Source: Basidiobolus meristosporus CBS 931.73
Taxonomy: Eukaryota > Basidiobolomycota > Basidiobolomycetes > Basidiobolales > Basidiobolaceae
Direction: 5' to 3'
NCBI GenBank assembly: GCA_002104905.1
Contig: MCFE01000129.1
Coordinates: 1 to 64,000, forward strand
Length of the DNA: 64,000 nucleotides
In this document: positions 22,656 through 34,515 of the stretch, one piece after another
Layout of the letters: each line of letters begins with the position of its first letter
Position numbering within the stretch: position 1 is the first letter of the stretch
Made by a program: the position numbers and the translations under genes
The notes under the pieces: model-generated
Told to the model about the DNA's origin: nothing
Databases searched by the model: none
The model's input: only the letters and a program-made list of their open reading frames with translations

Positions 22656-23016
22656 GTTAGTTAAGATGAGCTCACAATTCTTCAATGAACCTGCTTCTTC
22701 AGAGCTATCACTCTGGATGCCATATTCAGAAGGCTGGGGTGAGCCTAAAGGCATCACAAACTCACTTGACTCAGTTTGTGCAAGATAACAAGTACAGCTA
22801 GATGCTGTTATAAATGTATTAAGGGACTGGCAAGATATTGTGGATTCAGTAGTGACTGGTTAATGGTCAAATATGACTTGTGTGGCAAAACACTGGCCAT
22901 GATCCTTGAGTACTTCCTATGCTTTCTGTGTGCTTTGTGGCTGAGATGCATGCTACAATAGCCACATGGTCTTTTACTCTTCTCTTACAGTATTTAATCA
23001 AAGTAGTCTTGTCCAT
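22656..23016 (-). pseudogene. TD1: N-terminal Tnp2 transposase remnant
   Basis: Minus-strand sequence aligning with 60713-61047 of TD6. The start codon is at 23016 (MDKTTL), followed by a Cys-rich segment equivalent to CGYCDKPLS and an HRKYY block. Only the first roughly 120 codons are left before copia R. Reading frame is disturbed. Confidence 0.65.
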
Positions 23017-23236
23017 GGGGAAAAGAGCTTTACACTCAACAGCATAAGGTAACTATTTAACTTTTTTGTCAATATTCATATGAATTTAAGACAGACTTGT
23101 ATTTGAGATATTGCACCTACATGAATATAAGATTCAGTGATGACCCACCATAGTAAGCATTATAAATTAAGTTGTGGCACCACATACAAACTTATATGCA
23201 GCAACATATCCCCTGTAGTATGACTAACTTATATAT
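23017..23236. promoter_or_regulatory. TD1 bidirectional promoter region
   Basis: 220 bp between the divergent start codons of the Tnp2 gene (minus) and partner gene (plus). It contains a TATAAA-like box near 23161 facing the partner gene. The same arrangement with almost the same length occurs in TD3, TD5 and TD6. Confidence 0.6.
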
Positions 23237-25302
23237 GCCTCCAAAAAATAAAGCAAAGTCATCTAGCTCCTAACCAAATCCCACTGCTGACAGCAGCAGA
23301 TGAACAGTTGGACAACAGCTTGCATTCACATTCAGTGCAACAAGGGGGGCTACACCAAAAAAAAAAACTGTGGACAGTGTGCCTGCTGAAGGTAATAATG
23401 TGGACTCCTCAGGCTCTCTGTCATGTAGGCAATTGGGAACCTCCAAGGGGCCACAAGCTTACTATATTGCTGAGGCAGATGAGAATGTAGCAAGTTCAGT
23501 ACCTTCAGTTGAAGACCAGCAAGTGGCCATCATAATGTCACCACCTCCTGTATTAGCAAGTGTATTGTCAGCTCATACCAAAGCATTAATGAGGCAATTA
23601 GGTGCAGTGGCTGATAGGATAGATGCAATGGCCCAGAAAAATAAGGAAATAGTCCAGAAACAGGATGAGCGGATATTATGTGTAGAGCAATCAATATCCC
23701 AGGTAGAGAAAGCAGTGTCTTTGCTGCAAAGAAGGAACTCAGGTAGCTCAATGTCACAGCCAAGATTTGTGCCATTTCCCAATGTAACAGCAAAAGAGCA
23801 CTGTACAGTCTATGAGGTACAACAACAGTGCCAAAAGATAAAGCCCACAGAAGAACCTATCACGGCATGAGAGGGAGAAAATGTAGTGGTTATACCAAAG
23901 CCTAAAAGTCAAAAGACATTGAAGATCTGTGAAGCCATTGAGTGCAATGATGAAGAGTGGGCTGATATTTGAGAGGCTGTTAGAAGACTAGCATGCCAAC
24001 ACCTTAAGGCCAGCATACCATGGGACTATCAAGAACTCAAGGCCAAGTGGAATGCACTTAACCTGCTCCATGAACATTATCCTGGATTCAAACAAGCAAA
24101 TAGATTTTTGACCAGCATTGGTGTGCTAAGAAAGTATCTTGAGAATAGCAGAATCTATCAAAGGCAGAAGAACAAGTATGCAATGACCAAAAGCCAACAG
24201 CCTCCTTAAGAGCACACTACAAGCTGGGCAAAAGCTCCAAACAAGTGTCAATGGGATGCCAGGCAGATGGAAGAGTGCTAATAAGGGAAAAGCAGGCAGA
24301 CATAGATGCACAAGCACAGCATTTACCAAAAAAAAGTGTGGTTTTACCTGAGAAGCACTTGGTCAAATAAGCAGTGAAGCACCTGGCAGTGATAAATACA
24401 AGCAGCTTCCTCAGGGGTGAGTTGCAGCATGGGCTGAAAGCTCAAAATAAGCAGAAAAGAGGCATCAGGCTGCCCACAGAGTGCAGGCAAGGGACAAGCA
24501 GGCCAAAACAGATACATTGGAGCCGCATTTATCAAGGAGAAAATACAGTTCTTTACAAGAGGCACTCAGACAAAGTAGCAGTAAAAGACCTGGCAATGAT
24601 AAAGAAAAAGGTAAAGGGAAAAGTGTCTACCCAAGCCTGAGACAGGGAGACATGCTAAGAAAACTGCAGTTCTTGTCAATTAACGCCACAAGCCTGGGAC
24701 AGACCAAGTCCCATCATAGCAAAGATGAATTACCAATAAGAAAACAGCTGTTTACACAAGATTTGGAAGTGCTGCCAGTCAAGCTACACTCCAACAAGGT
24801 GGATGAGTTTGCTGAAAAAGGCAATTTGTCTACCACAGCCTCCACATCTTTCATTGTTGACAGAGTGGAGATCCCACTGACAGACAAGGCTTTAACATCA
24901 AGAGCTCAAAAGACTATCACAATGCATTCAGTGGAATTTTGGAACATTAATAGGCTCACCAAGAGGTTGCAGCACTTCTTCAAGAGCAGTGCTGAAGAAA
25001 AAGCACTGGAGTATTGCAAGGAATTATTGCAAAGACTGGCAGATGAGGTGCTAGACCTTGCAGTGCCAGCTGAAGACCAGGATGTGTGGGAACCAGTGAA
25101 TGAACAGTGGCATAAAGCTGTTGGGTTCCTGCTAAAGTCATGGAATCAGAGTGTTACAGTAGAAATACTTACAGAGTGGTGGATTTTAATGAAGTCACTT
25201 ATTGACTGTGGGGTTGGGCCTAATGTTAGTTTAGGGTACAGGAACTTGTTTAGGTCAATACAATTGGCAATTGAAGTACAACTGAAGTTTCAATGGAAAT
25301 AA
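23237..25302 (+). pseudogene. TD1 partner gene (unknown coiled-coil/repeat protein), best copy
   Basis: Starts MPPKNKAKSSSS. A heptad-rich segment follows (ORF 23370-23870: GAVADRIDAMAQKNKEIVQK, then VEQSISQVEKAVSLLQ), likely a coiled coil. Next come a WDYQELKAKWNALNLLHEHY region (about 24020-24090), a Lys/Ser-rich repeat region (about 24360-24610) and a C-terminal domain (ORF 24481-25302, 273 codons: KALEYCKELLQRLADEVLDL, WEPVNEQWHKAVGF). Stops and frameshifts break it into three ORFs. I do not recognise the family. It is found only next to Tnp2 genes, on the opposite strand, so it is probably the second protein of this transposon. Confidence 0.7.
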
Positions 25303-25622
25303 ATCAATTTGTATGCATGAAAAGTAAGAGAAACAGTTGGGTCAGGTAGTAAAGAGCACAAAAAAGAGGAATAGCCAATTGATGCCCACAAATATAGGAG
25401 GTGACAGAGTGTCTGGGATAAAAAAGTGAGAAAATTGGCAGAAAACCAATCAATAGCCACTTTTGTATTGTTGTGGTGAAAATTTTTGACTGTCTCTTGT
25501 GAAAACTAGGGTGCAATTATTTTTTGACTGTCTATGCACAGTGTCCTGATGGGATCAATGCCTCTTAGTCACAGGACTTAGAATTTGTGACAGCCTTTTG
25601 ATGGGATCATGACTGTAATTTC
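25303..25622 (+). repeat. TD1 right terminal region
   Basis: Non-coding end conserved in TD1, TD3, TD5 and TD6: GGTGCAATTATTTTT, GTGTCCTGATGGGATCA, CTCTTAGTCACA and a final TTTTGATGGGATCAT. The TGATGGGATCA motif occurs twice here. The exact terminus and target duplication are not resolved. Confidence 0.55.
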
Positions 25623-25922
25623 TCATAGGGAGAGAGATAGTGAGCAGAAAAAGCCTGAATATGGAAATGCTGCAACAACTGAAGATAGACTATTCATATC
25701 TGCACTAAGTTTAGCAACAAACAAGGATTTTCAGACATGCTATATTGACTCTGGAGCATCTCAACACTTAACACACCAAAAAAACTTTTTACCCAACATC
25801 AAAAAATTTCAATGAAGTATGTTTTCAGGAGTGATGATAAGATACTTGATTCAATGGGAGAAGTATCCTAGTAAACCTTAGAAGCAGTGAAGGAAGCCAT
25901 ACACTGACCTTTAAAGAAGTAC
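25623..25922 (+). pseudogene. Copia protease fragment
   Basis: About 300 bp of the copia polyprotein: ORF 25609-25815 has YIDSGASQHLTHQ, and the KEV block follows. Both ends are cut by TD sequence and no LTR is attached. Confidence 0.8.
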
Positions 25923-27600
25923 AAATAGGTTAATTTCTGCTGAAGCTTCAATTGTGACCTAATTGCAAATTGTACTGACCTATACAAGTCTATATATTCA
26001 GAATGAACATAATGTTCTACCCCACACAGAGCAAGCAACTCCACTGAAGTCCACAATTCAATAACTATTTCTAATGTATTGCTCTTTGGCCATGATTTAG
26101 CCAGGAGCCAGTAGCTTCATGCTATTCTTCATTCACTGGCTCCATAGGTCCTGGTATTTAGTAGACCCCATAAGGTGAAGTATGTTATCTGCCAGTCTTT
26201 GCAATGCATCCCTGCAATATTCAAGTCTGTTTTCAAGTGTGTGGCCCTTGAAGAAGTGCTGTAATCTCTTGATGTGCCTTTTAATACTTCAAAAGTTCAT
26301 TCAAGGCATTGATAGAGTCTTTGAGTAACTGAAATTCTTGCTCTGCCTGTAAAAAAGATCTCCACTCTGTATACAATGATGGATGCAGAGGCTATGGTGG
26401 ACAAATGGCCTTTCTCTGCAAGCTTATTTACCTCACTGCAGTGTTGCTCAACTGACTGTGCTTCCAAGTCTTGAGAAAGTAGCTGTTGTCTTGTTAGTGA
26501 CAACTCATGGCTATTATGGTATTTAGTGTGTCCTAGGTAAACAGCATTAATTGTGAGAACTGCAGCTTTTTTCTCATGCTTCCCTGTTGCTGGCTTGGGT
26601 AGACATTTTCTCTTTACTTTTACTTTGATCACTGCTACTTTGACTGAGTACTTCTAGTATTGAATCACATTTTGACTCTGATAAATGCTGCACTGGTGCA
26701 TTTATTTTTGACTGCTTGTCTCTTACCAGCACTCTCCCTGCAACTTATTGCTTCTTTGCTGCTTGTTTTGACCTTTCAGCCTACCTAGTCATGGGCTTTT
26801 GAGAAAGCCACAGGGTTTTATCACTACCAGGTTCTTCATAGCCAATTCACAGTATGCTTTGTGTATTGGGCCACACCTTTTCCTTGATGAAGCTGCACAG
26901 ATGCATCTGCTTCTGCCTGGTTCTCCCTTACCAGCACTCTCCTGGCTGCCTAATGTTCATTTGCTGCTTGTTTTAAGCTTTGCACTCTTGTTGTTGCCTT
27001 GTTGGTCAGTGCAATCTCTGCCCTGCCTATAATGGAGGATATGGTGGCTATGACCAACAAATTGCCTTTCTCTGCAAGTTCATCTATCTTGCTGGAGTGT
27101 AGCTCAACTTGCTGTGCTTCTAACTCTTGCAAAAATCAGGTATTGTGTTTTGGGTATTTCTTCTTGGCTATTTTGGGATTCAGCCTGTGCCAGGCTTAGG
27201 GTGCTAGTTAGCAAGAACTGCAGCCTTACCCTATGCTTTCCAGTCTCTAGCCTGGGTGGATGCTTTTCCCTTTAACTTTTCCTTTCAAGCTGCCAGGACT
27301 TTCACTGCTACATTGTCTGAGTGCTTCTTGTATTGAACTACATATTCTTCTTGATAATTGCTGTACTATACATCTGTTACTGCCTTTTTGTTCCTTGCCA
27401 GCACTCTTCTAGCAACATGACATTTCTTTGCTGCTTGTTTTGAGCTTTCTGCCCTAGTTGTGACATGCTCCTGAGGAAGCTGCTGGTATCTATCACTGCC
27501 AGGTACTTCACTATTACTTTCACTGAGTGCTTTGCAAATGGAACTTCACTTTTTACTTGATAATGATGAACTGGTGCATCCATGTCTACCCTGTTCCCTA
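25923..27600 (-). pseudogene. TD2: rearranged partner-gene copies
   Basis: Minus-strand partner-gene sequence: the C-terminal domain lies at about 26620-25923. Three Lys/Ser repeat-unit regions, marked by the TTGCTGCTTGTTTTGA block at about 26757, 26956 and 27428, are interrupted at 27000-27250 by a second stretch of the C-terminal domain. It is therefore a mosaic of at least two copies. No ORF above 111 codons remains. Confidence 0.6.
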
Positions 27601-28064
27601 TGAATGATTAATGAGATGATCCCATCAAAAAGCAATGACAGATTTAAAGTCCCATGACTAAGAGGTACTGATCCTGTCAGGACACCATCTAGAGACTGTT
27701 GAAAAATAATTGCACCCCAGATTTCACAAAAAACTTGGTCAAAATTTTTCATCACAACAATGTATAAGTGGCTTTTGATTGGTTCCCTACCAATTTGCTT
27801 ACTTTCTGATCCTGGACACTCTGTCACCTCCTATGTTTGTGGGCATCAATTGGCTATTGCCTCTTTTTCACACTCCTTACTTCTTGACTCAACCATTTCT
27901 CTTATTTTCATGCGTATGAATTGATTTATTTCCATTGAAACTTCAGATGTACCTCAATTGCCTATTGTATAGACATGTACAAGTCCCTATACCCTACACT
28001 AACATTAAGCCCAACCCCACACTCAACAAGTAACTTCATTAAAATCCACCACTCTTTAAGTATT
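27601..28064 (-). pseudogene. TD3 partner gene, 3' end and terminal region
   Basis: Positions 27601-27920 are the non-coding terminal region (CTCTTAGTCATGGGACT on the minus strand); from about 27925 the C-terminus of the partner protein begins. It continues at 28594 after the L3 LTR. Confidence 0.6.
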
Positions 28065-28593
28065 TGTCATGATCACATGACAGCCATGAGCACCCATGCC
28101 AAGTGTCAGCTTCCTAGCTCAATTTCCAAGAGATTCCTTCTGGAACCTTCTACTACCTTCCAGAAAGTTCCTGACCCTTCCAAACCACTGTTATACAGTG
28201 GAACATCCCATGGAAGCTTCCAATCGTATTTTTCATAGCCCAGTACCATATATGGAAATACCAGGTCACATGACTTAGTAACATGATCAGGCAACCCAAT
28301 CCATTTCCCCGTCCTGTCTCAGTGCCGTGTCATCTATGTCATTATCCCCAGCACTATTGCTGTGCCTCACCCCACAACCCCATTAGTATTAGCCAATATC
28401 TCTTGGCATCAGTATAACCAAAAAGTATATATAGTCCTATCCCACCTTAAGTATTCCTCAGTCTGATAAACACAGGTCTTGAATAAACAGCCTTGTCTTG
28501 GAAATCTGCCTTGCCTTGTTGATCCACACCTAAGTCCTTTCCTGGTCCTGCCTTGCCTAGCCCTACTCTCCTGCCTTGTGTCTATTCATAACA
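28065..28593 (+). repeat. Solo LTR, family L3, with GTATT target duplication
   Basis: 529 bp, TGTCATGATC to TTCATAACA, flanked by perfect 5-bp repeats GTATT (28060-28064 and 28594-28598). It interrupts a partner-gene segment that is continuous in TD1. It has a TATATATAGTCC box and an AATAAA signal, as expected of an LTR. Orientation is assigned from those signals. No internal region of the parent element is in the window. Confidence 0.85.
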
Positions 28594-28736
28594 GTATTTC
28601 TGCTGTGGCACTCTGATTCCTGACTTTTGCAGGAGCCCAATGGCTTTATGCCACTGTTCATTCACTGGTTTCCACATGTCCTTGTCTTCAGCCAGCACTG
28701 CAAGGTCTAGTACCTCATCTGCCAGTCTTTGCAATA
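28594..28736 (-). pseudogene. TD3 partner gene segment
   Basis: Encodes the LQRLADEVLDLA and WKPVNEQWHKA blocks on the minus strand, in register with the segment left of the L3 LTR. It ends where a Harbinger-type terminus begins. Confidence 0.75.
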
Positions 28737-28976
28737 GACTTGTTCTGTTAGATAGTACCACATAGTGCCAGATTGATCTGGCTCTATCAGGCACTATAAT
28801 ATCTACCATAATGCCAGTGGTAGGTTATAGTTACCGGTAATTTTGCTCAATCTTACTTATGTTGCTCAGAGTAGTGCTTTCCTTGCTTTATTTACTCTTC
28901 ATAATGCTCCAGACACATTTCTCTCAGTGGACGTCTTCTTGTATGAGTACAATGTGCATTGATAAGTATCTTACAA
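28737..28976 (+). repeat. Hb3: left-terminal fragment of Harbinger-like element
   Basis: Starts GACTTGTTCTGTTAG after a TA, the same terminus as Hb1. It carries about 240 bp of the left arm, including TAGTGCCA subterminal repeats, and is cut at 28976. Confidence 0.7.
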
Positions 28977-29132
28977 TTTTACAGGAGCCCTTTGCCAATC
29001 AAAGATCAGGGAGAGGGGGGGCCCCTGCCCTTTATATGGCAAGAAGCTTGATGATGTTTTGATGGCCTCATTGTAAGCCTCCAGTGGTATTATAATGTTA
29101 GTATGGCAGCTTACAGCTAGTTCTATATAATA
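28977..29132 (+). repeat. TD terminal fragment
   Basis: About 155 bp matching the outer non-coding end of TD6 near 57870-57970 (CTTTATATGGCAAGAA, TTTTGATGGCCTCAT). It begins TTTTACAGGAGCCC, which recurs inverted at 37808-37821. Confidence 0.5.
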
Positions 29133-29358
29133 AAGTTGTTCTATTGGATAGGGCCACATAGTGCAAGCCTGTTTATAGTACCAGATTAATCTGGCACTCT
29201 GTGGCACTATCTGACACTATAGTTTCTACCATATTGCCAGTGGTAAGATATATTTACTGGTGATTTTCCTCAATCTTATGTTGCGCCAAATTGTGTCTTC
29301 CTTGCATTATTTACTCTTCATAATGCTCCAGATGCATTTCTCTCAGTGATTGTTGTCT

Positions 29359-30273
29359 TCATTGAATATACTGTGCATTAATAAGTATCTTAGCTGTTTT
29401 GCCTATTCTGCTGTTTTCTCCTATATGTGACTTTCCTATGTATTTACCTGCTATTATGCTGAATCTCTTCAGATATCCAATTGTAAGCTCTACCCTCAAT
29501 CTGAAATGATTAAATATCTCATTGTAGAGCTTTTGCTTCCTGCTAAGCACATTATTTCCTGGCTTCCTTTAAGCTGTAATACATCCTAATATCTGACAAT
29601 CCTCTCCTATATTAGCTCAGTCTGCCATATATTTCTCCACTCTACTGAATTCTGGATGATTCTCTACCTATAGTGCTTTGTCCTGCCTACTTCCAGCAAA
29701 TGGGCCATCAAACCATATGATGTTACCCTCACTATCAGACAGTGCTTGAAGCTACACATAGTGTGCCTTGTGCTTGCCAGAATAAAAGTGCCTCTGCCCT
29801 CTAGAAGGTCTGTCAATCCTGACTGGGAAGGTATTCAACATACTCATTTTATGGAACCTGTTGCTGAACACTCTGAGATATGGAAGTCTACTGGAGCTCC
29901 TAAATCTAGTACACCAAGATTGCTCTAAGTCATTCATACCCTCTTCAATGCGGTTCTCCATTGCTGTCAGCTGGGAATGAAAGCTTCTAGGACTTATGTT
30001 GCCATGGATGGTGGGATGAAACCTTGTAGGGCAATAGTTCTTGTAACAGCAGAGTAGCTTAACAAGGGATCTCCTTTAGTAGATAGGGGTAGATGGACCA
30101 CAAAACTTGGTAAAGATCTCCTCTAGGGTGTCAAAAGGGAATCCAGTGGGAGTGATGGGATTGATGAGAAAATACCATTCAGATAAGTAAGTCATATTAA
30201 AATTGGTGGAGGATTGGGCTGAGGTGATTGGAGACAATTTGGCGCAATCAGCTTTATTTATTTGATCTTCCAT
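29359..30273 (-). pseudogene. Hb2 Harbinger-type transposase, decayed
   Basis: Starts MEDQINKADCAKLSP at 30273. It shares with Hb1 FPFDTLEEI, CGPSTPIY, NTFPVRIDRPSRGQRHFYSGK and the C-terminal LSRKQKLYNEIFNHF block. Several stops and frameshifts break it (ORFs 30273-30076, 29961-29752, 29550-29359). The Glu in the final motif reads RVELTIGYLK, where Hb1 has RVEHTFGYLK. Confidence 0.75.
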
Positions 30274-30778
30274 GCATTATGATTAAATTTCCATCAATTG
30301 CCAGGTATAGCAACATTATGTTTCAAAAATCATCCTCAAAAAATGGCTAGGCATCTTTATTGATGTTTTACTTGCAAGTCTATAATCAAATAGGAAATCT
30401 GCAATTAATGTGACCTGATCTGTGTCAATGCAATCCAAGATGCATCACAAACAATATATGGAAAATTCAACAATCACATTAGTTTTCATATATATTTCAT
30501 ATAAGACCAGGTTAATGCCAATACACTACTGTATAAGTATCCAGATCTGTCACTATGATCCCTATACCAAGTTGCAACTCATCTTTAGTTCAACCCAGAC
30601 AAAACTTATCCCCCAGCTCACAAGTGTGGTCCGGACCGGAAAAGGTTATGTTGGAGCGACTTGAGTTCTAGCCAAATGATTGCAGTATGGCTCAAGGGTC
30701 TATGATGAGCCTTCCTACAGATATTTGTGCACTACTCATATATCTAGCTGAACTAGATACTTTGGAGAGTTGACAGAG

Positions 30779-30957
30779 ATGGAAGAACCTGTGTAGAAAG
30801 CTGTTGCATGAGTTCTACATCAAGATGCCAGCAGATGGATGTAAGAAGATATATAACAAGACAAGTATTGAAATTAAGAACAAGCTGAGAGTGAGGGGAT
30901 ATGATGAGGAAGCCACATGGGAGCATTTTTGTGTGCAATTTACCCAGTACATGCTGG
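30779..30957 (+). pseudogene. Hb2 second gene, 5' part
   Basis: The ATG at 30779 opens onto sequence collinear with Hb1 32909-33085 (KFYIKMPA, YNKTS.EIKN, LRVRG). It is cut at 30957 by the L2 LTR and resumes at 36250. A stop and frameshift near the start also break it. Function unknown. Confidence 0.6.
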
Positions 30958-31260
30958 TTTGGTAGGGTTAACATACCTCCCACAGACAAGTTTATTCATA
31001 TTGCCATTATGATATACTTATTCATATTTTATCTAATCAGTATAATCTCATTCTTCCTTGGCCCATATTATCAGTATTATCCCCATAGGATGTTTACCCT
31101 GATTAGTTATTAGCATTAGTTATCCCAGATGTTATTCAGCTTTGTGATTGATATATGTATCTACATAGGGCAAGTACCCACATCAGTAACCATGACACAT
31201 GACCTATGTCTGTGTTACCATCCCTACCATTTCAATACTATATGTGGTATTTCTATATTA
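30958..31260 (+). repeat. L2b solo LTR, left half
   Basis: Aligns with 38033-38335 (the AACATACCTCCCACAGACAAG start). Preceded by GCTGG. Continues at 35745 after Hb1. Confidence 0.75.
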
Positions 31261-31525
31261 GACTTGTTCTGTTGGATAGTGCCACATAGTGCCAGCCTGT
31301 TTATGGTGCTGGATTGATCTGGCACTCTACAGCACTATCTGGCACTATAGTTTCTACCATAATGCCAGTGGTATGATACAGTTACTGGTAATTTTACTCA
31401 ATCTTACTTATGTTGCTCAGAATAGTGCTTTCCTTGCTTTATTTACTCTTCATAATGCTCCAGACACATTTCTCTCAGTGGATGTCTTCTTGTATGAACA
31501 TACTGTGCATTAATAAGTATCTTGA

Positions 31526-32410
31526 CTATTTACCTATTCTGCTGTTTTCTCTTATATATGACTTTCCTCTGTATTTACCTGCCAATATGCTGAATCTCTT
31601 CAGATATCCAAATGTGTGCTCTACCCTCACTCTGAAATGATTAAATATCTCATTGTAGAGCTTCTGCTTCCTGCTAAGCACACCATTCCTTGGCTTCCTA
31701 TAAGCTGTAATACATCCTAATCTCTGATAATCCTCTCCTATATAGGCTAAGTCAGCCATACATTTCTCCCCTCTACTGAATTCAGGATGATTCTCTACCC
31801 AGAGTGCTTTGTCCTGCCTACTTCCAGCAAATGGCCCACTAAACCAGATGATGTTACCCTCAATGTCAGACAGTGCTTGAAACTTCACACAGTGTGCCTT
31901 GTACTTGCCAGAATAAAAGTGCCTCTGCCCTCTAGAAGGTCTATTAATCCTCACTGGGAAGGTATCCAAAATACACCTGATATGGTACCTGTTGCTGAAC
32001 ACTCTGGTATATGGAAGTCTATTGGAGCTTCTGAACCTAGTATTCCAAGCTTGCTCTAAGTCATTCATACTCTCTGCAAGGTGGCTCCCCATTGCTGTCA
32101 GCTGGGAATGAAAGCTTTTAGGACTTTTGTTGCCATGGATGGTGGGATGAAACCTTGTAGGGCAATAGTTCTTGTAATAGCAGAGTAGCTTAACAAGGGA
32201 TCTCCTTGAGTAGATTGGGGTTGATGGTCCACATTATTTGGAATAGATCTCCTCTAGTGTGTCAAAAGGAAATCCAGTGGTAGTGATAGGATTGATGAGA
32301 AAAGACCATTCAGATGAGTAAGTCATATTAAAATTGGTGGATGATTGTATAGAGGCAGTTTGACTCAATTCAGCATGATCTGTGTTATTTATCTGATTTT
32401 TAATACATTA
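31526..32410 (-). pseudogene. Hb1 Harbinger-type DDE transposase, near-intact catalytic part
   Basis: The 188-codon ORF 32092-31526 continues upstream in frame through FHPTIHGNKSPKSFHSQL. It has the HARBI1/DDE_Tnp_4 pattern: D in ILDTFPVRI, FYSGKYKAHCVKFQ, D in MADLAYIG, E in RVRVEHTFGYLK, so the acidic triad is present. Near 32236 a TAA replaces a Phe codon present in Hb2, and the start region has lost its ATG and a base. The product would be a cut-and-paste transposase; this copy is a pseudogene. No introns are evident. Confidence 0.8.
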
Positions 32411-32419
32411 TGGTTAAAT

Positions 32420-32908
32420 CTCCATCATTGCCAGGTATCCCATCATTATGTTGCAAAAATCATCCTCAAACAATACCTTGGTACTTTTATTGATGCTTTA
32501 ATCATAGGTCTATAATCAAATAGGAAATCTGCAATTGATGTGATCTGATCCATGTCAACACAATCCAAGATGCATCATGCAAAATATATGGAAAATTCAA
32601 CAATCACATAAGTTTTCATATATATTTCATATAAGACCAGGTTGTTGCCAATATACTGCTGTATAAGTATCCAAATCCATTGCTATGGTCCCCATACCAA
32701 GCCTCAACTCATCTTTAGTACAACCCAGACAAAACCCATCCCCCAGCTCACAAGCACAGTCCAGACTGGAAAAGTCAATGTTGGATCCGTTTGAGTTCTT
32801 GCCAAATGATTTTAGTATGGCCTAAGTGTCTATGATGAGCCTTCATACAGATATTTGCGCACTACTGATTAATCTAGCAGGAATAGATACCTCAGAGAGT
32901 TGACAAAG
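32420..32908. promoter_or_regulatory. Hb1 divergent intergenic region
   Basis: About 490 bp between the transposase start (minus) and the second-gene start (plus). The equivalent region in Hb2 (30274-30778) has nearly the same length and alignable sequence. Presumed bidirectional promoter. Confidence 0.45.
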
Positions 32909-33449
32909 ATGGAAGAATTTGAGTAGAAAGCTGTGGCACAAGTTCTACATCAAGATGCCAGCCAATGTATGTAAGAAGATATATAACAAGACAAGTACTG
33001 AAATCAAGAATGAGCTGAGAGTGAGGGGATTTGACAAAGAAGCCACGTGGGAACAATTTTGCACGCAATTTGCACAGTACAGGCCGGATGCATCTGTTTG
33101 TGCCTCAACTTTGGGAACCAAAGAGATTTTGAATGAGTTTTGCCTCAAATGACTAATGTACTATGTGATATATTAGTAGAGCTAAGTGGCTTCCAAGAGC
33201 AATATATGCAGGACTCATCCAGGCAACAGCTCCAAAGTATCAGACAGAGGGTAAGTAAATACCTTGAGGAATCAGATGGTGAGCTACAGGAGGAAGAATA
33301 CAGAGTGCAAGCAACATCTTCCAGATTGCACCAGCACGCCTCGCTGGATTCCCTACCATCTCTTGCAACCATAGCGCGTTGGCACACTTCAGTCCAGACC
33401 ATGCCAACACCCTTTACCAGAACGCCCCACATTGAGTCAATGCGCATTG
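32909..33449 (+). pseudogene. Hb1 second gene, 5' part
   Basis: Frames at 32919-33152 (KLWHKFYIKMPANVCKK, WEQFCTQFAQY) and 33140-33460 (LVELSGFQEQYMQDSSRQQL, VSKYLEESDGELQEEEY) are joined by a frameshift near 33148. The first part is basic and helical and could be a DNA-binding (Myb/SANT-like) domain, since PIF/Harbinger elements normally carry such a second protein. I see no diagnostic Trp spacing, so this is inference. Interrupted at 33450 by an L2a LTR. Confidence 0.6.
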
Positions 33450-34515
33450 TAGTGGGGTGACAGTGACACCCACTGACAGATGTGCTCATTCCCTCATTTT
33501 CTACTTCCCTATATATCTACATTTATTTTAGTTTTATCCCATTTGTCTTACCCAATCAGTACTATCCCATAAGCTGGTTGACTATCACACCTGCTTACCT
33601 TATTGCATAAGTTACCCCTCACTTTATGTAAGATTACTAGCTATAAGTGCTTCTATATTAGGCAAGTACCCGTGCCAGTACCCATGACACATGATTGACC
33701 CGTGTCACCATCCCTAGCATTTCCATACCATATATGGTATCACCATGTTACACAGGTATCAGAATACTGATTCCTGATTGGTTGGATGTGCTGTGCCTCT
33801 TAGAACTTTCCGGCACCTACTTAGAACATTCTTAGGTTATTCTGATGTCATTAAGATTTCTATTGATGTCTGGAACCTTCTGGAACACCATGATTAGTAA
33901 TCACTTAGCCAGTGAGAAATGTAAATAAGGGAGGCTATCCCTCAACAATAACTCATCATCCCTTTTATCAATATACCAACTTGTTGATTAGTGTGATCAC
34001 TGCTACCTGCGGCTACCTGAACTTCCAACCCCAGACCACAGGACACTCCCAGGAAACCGTGCTGACAGCCAACTGACCTTGGAGGCACTACTTGTGAGGA
34101 ATACTCAGAGTAGGTATCTTTTACTATATTTGATTCTTCCCCAAGTTTGTTCTTGTACAGGCAGAGATACTTTTCTGTCTTTGTAACTATTGACCACAAC
34201 TGCATTCTTATCAAGTCCCTGCTGGTGGAGTTTACAGTTGTTTTGACTTTGGAAGCTTTAGTACATTGTCATCTCAAAGGACGCTGAACCCAGCACATAC
34301 TTTTTTTAAGACGCCAACTGAGTTGGGGATTGTAGCTCAATAGTTTTCCCTTGACAAGCTTGTGGCTTTATTCCCCTTCACATTAGATTAGAGACAGAAC
34401 CCAAGTATTCCTAGCAAGCTTTTGCCAGAGGTTATTGCACCCAGTGAACACCCCACACACAAAACACATGAGAAGTGTTGGATGTATCTCTCCCTTGGAC
34501 CTATACACCACCACA
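33450..34515 (+). repeat. Solo LTR, family L2a
   Basis: 1066 bp, TAGTGGGGTGAC to CACCACCACA, flanked by GCATTG (33444-33449) and GCGTTG (34516-34521), a likely target duplication with one change. The Hb second gene is continuous across this site in Hb2. Near the 3' end is GGGGATTGTAGCTCAATAG, which resembles a tRNA 5' half with an A box. Confidence 0.75.

Noticed and set aside
34328-34376. A functional tRNA gene within the L2a LTR
   Set aside because: Only about 49 nt between acceptor-like ends and no B box.
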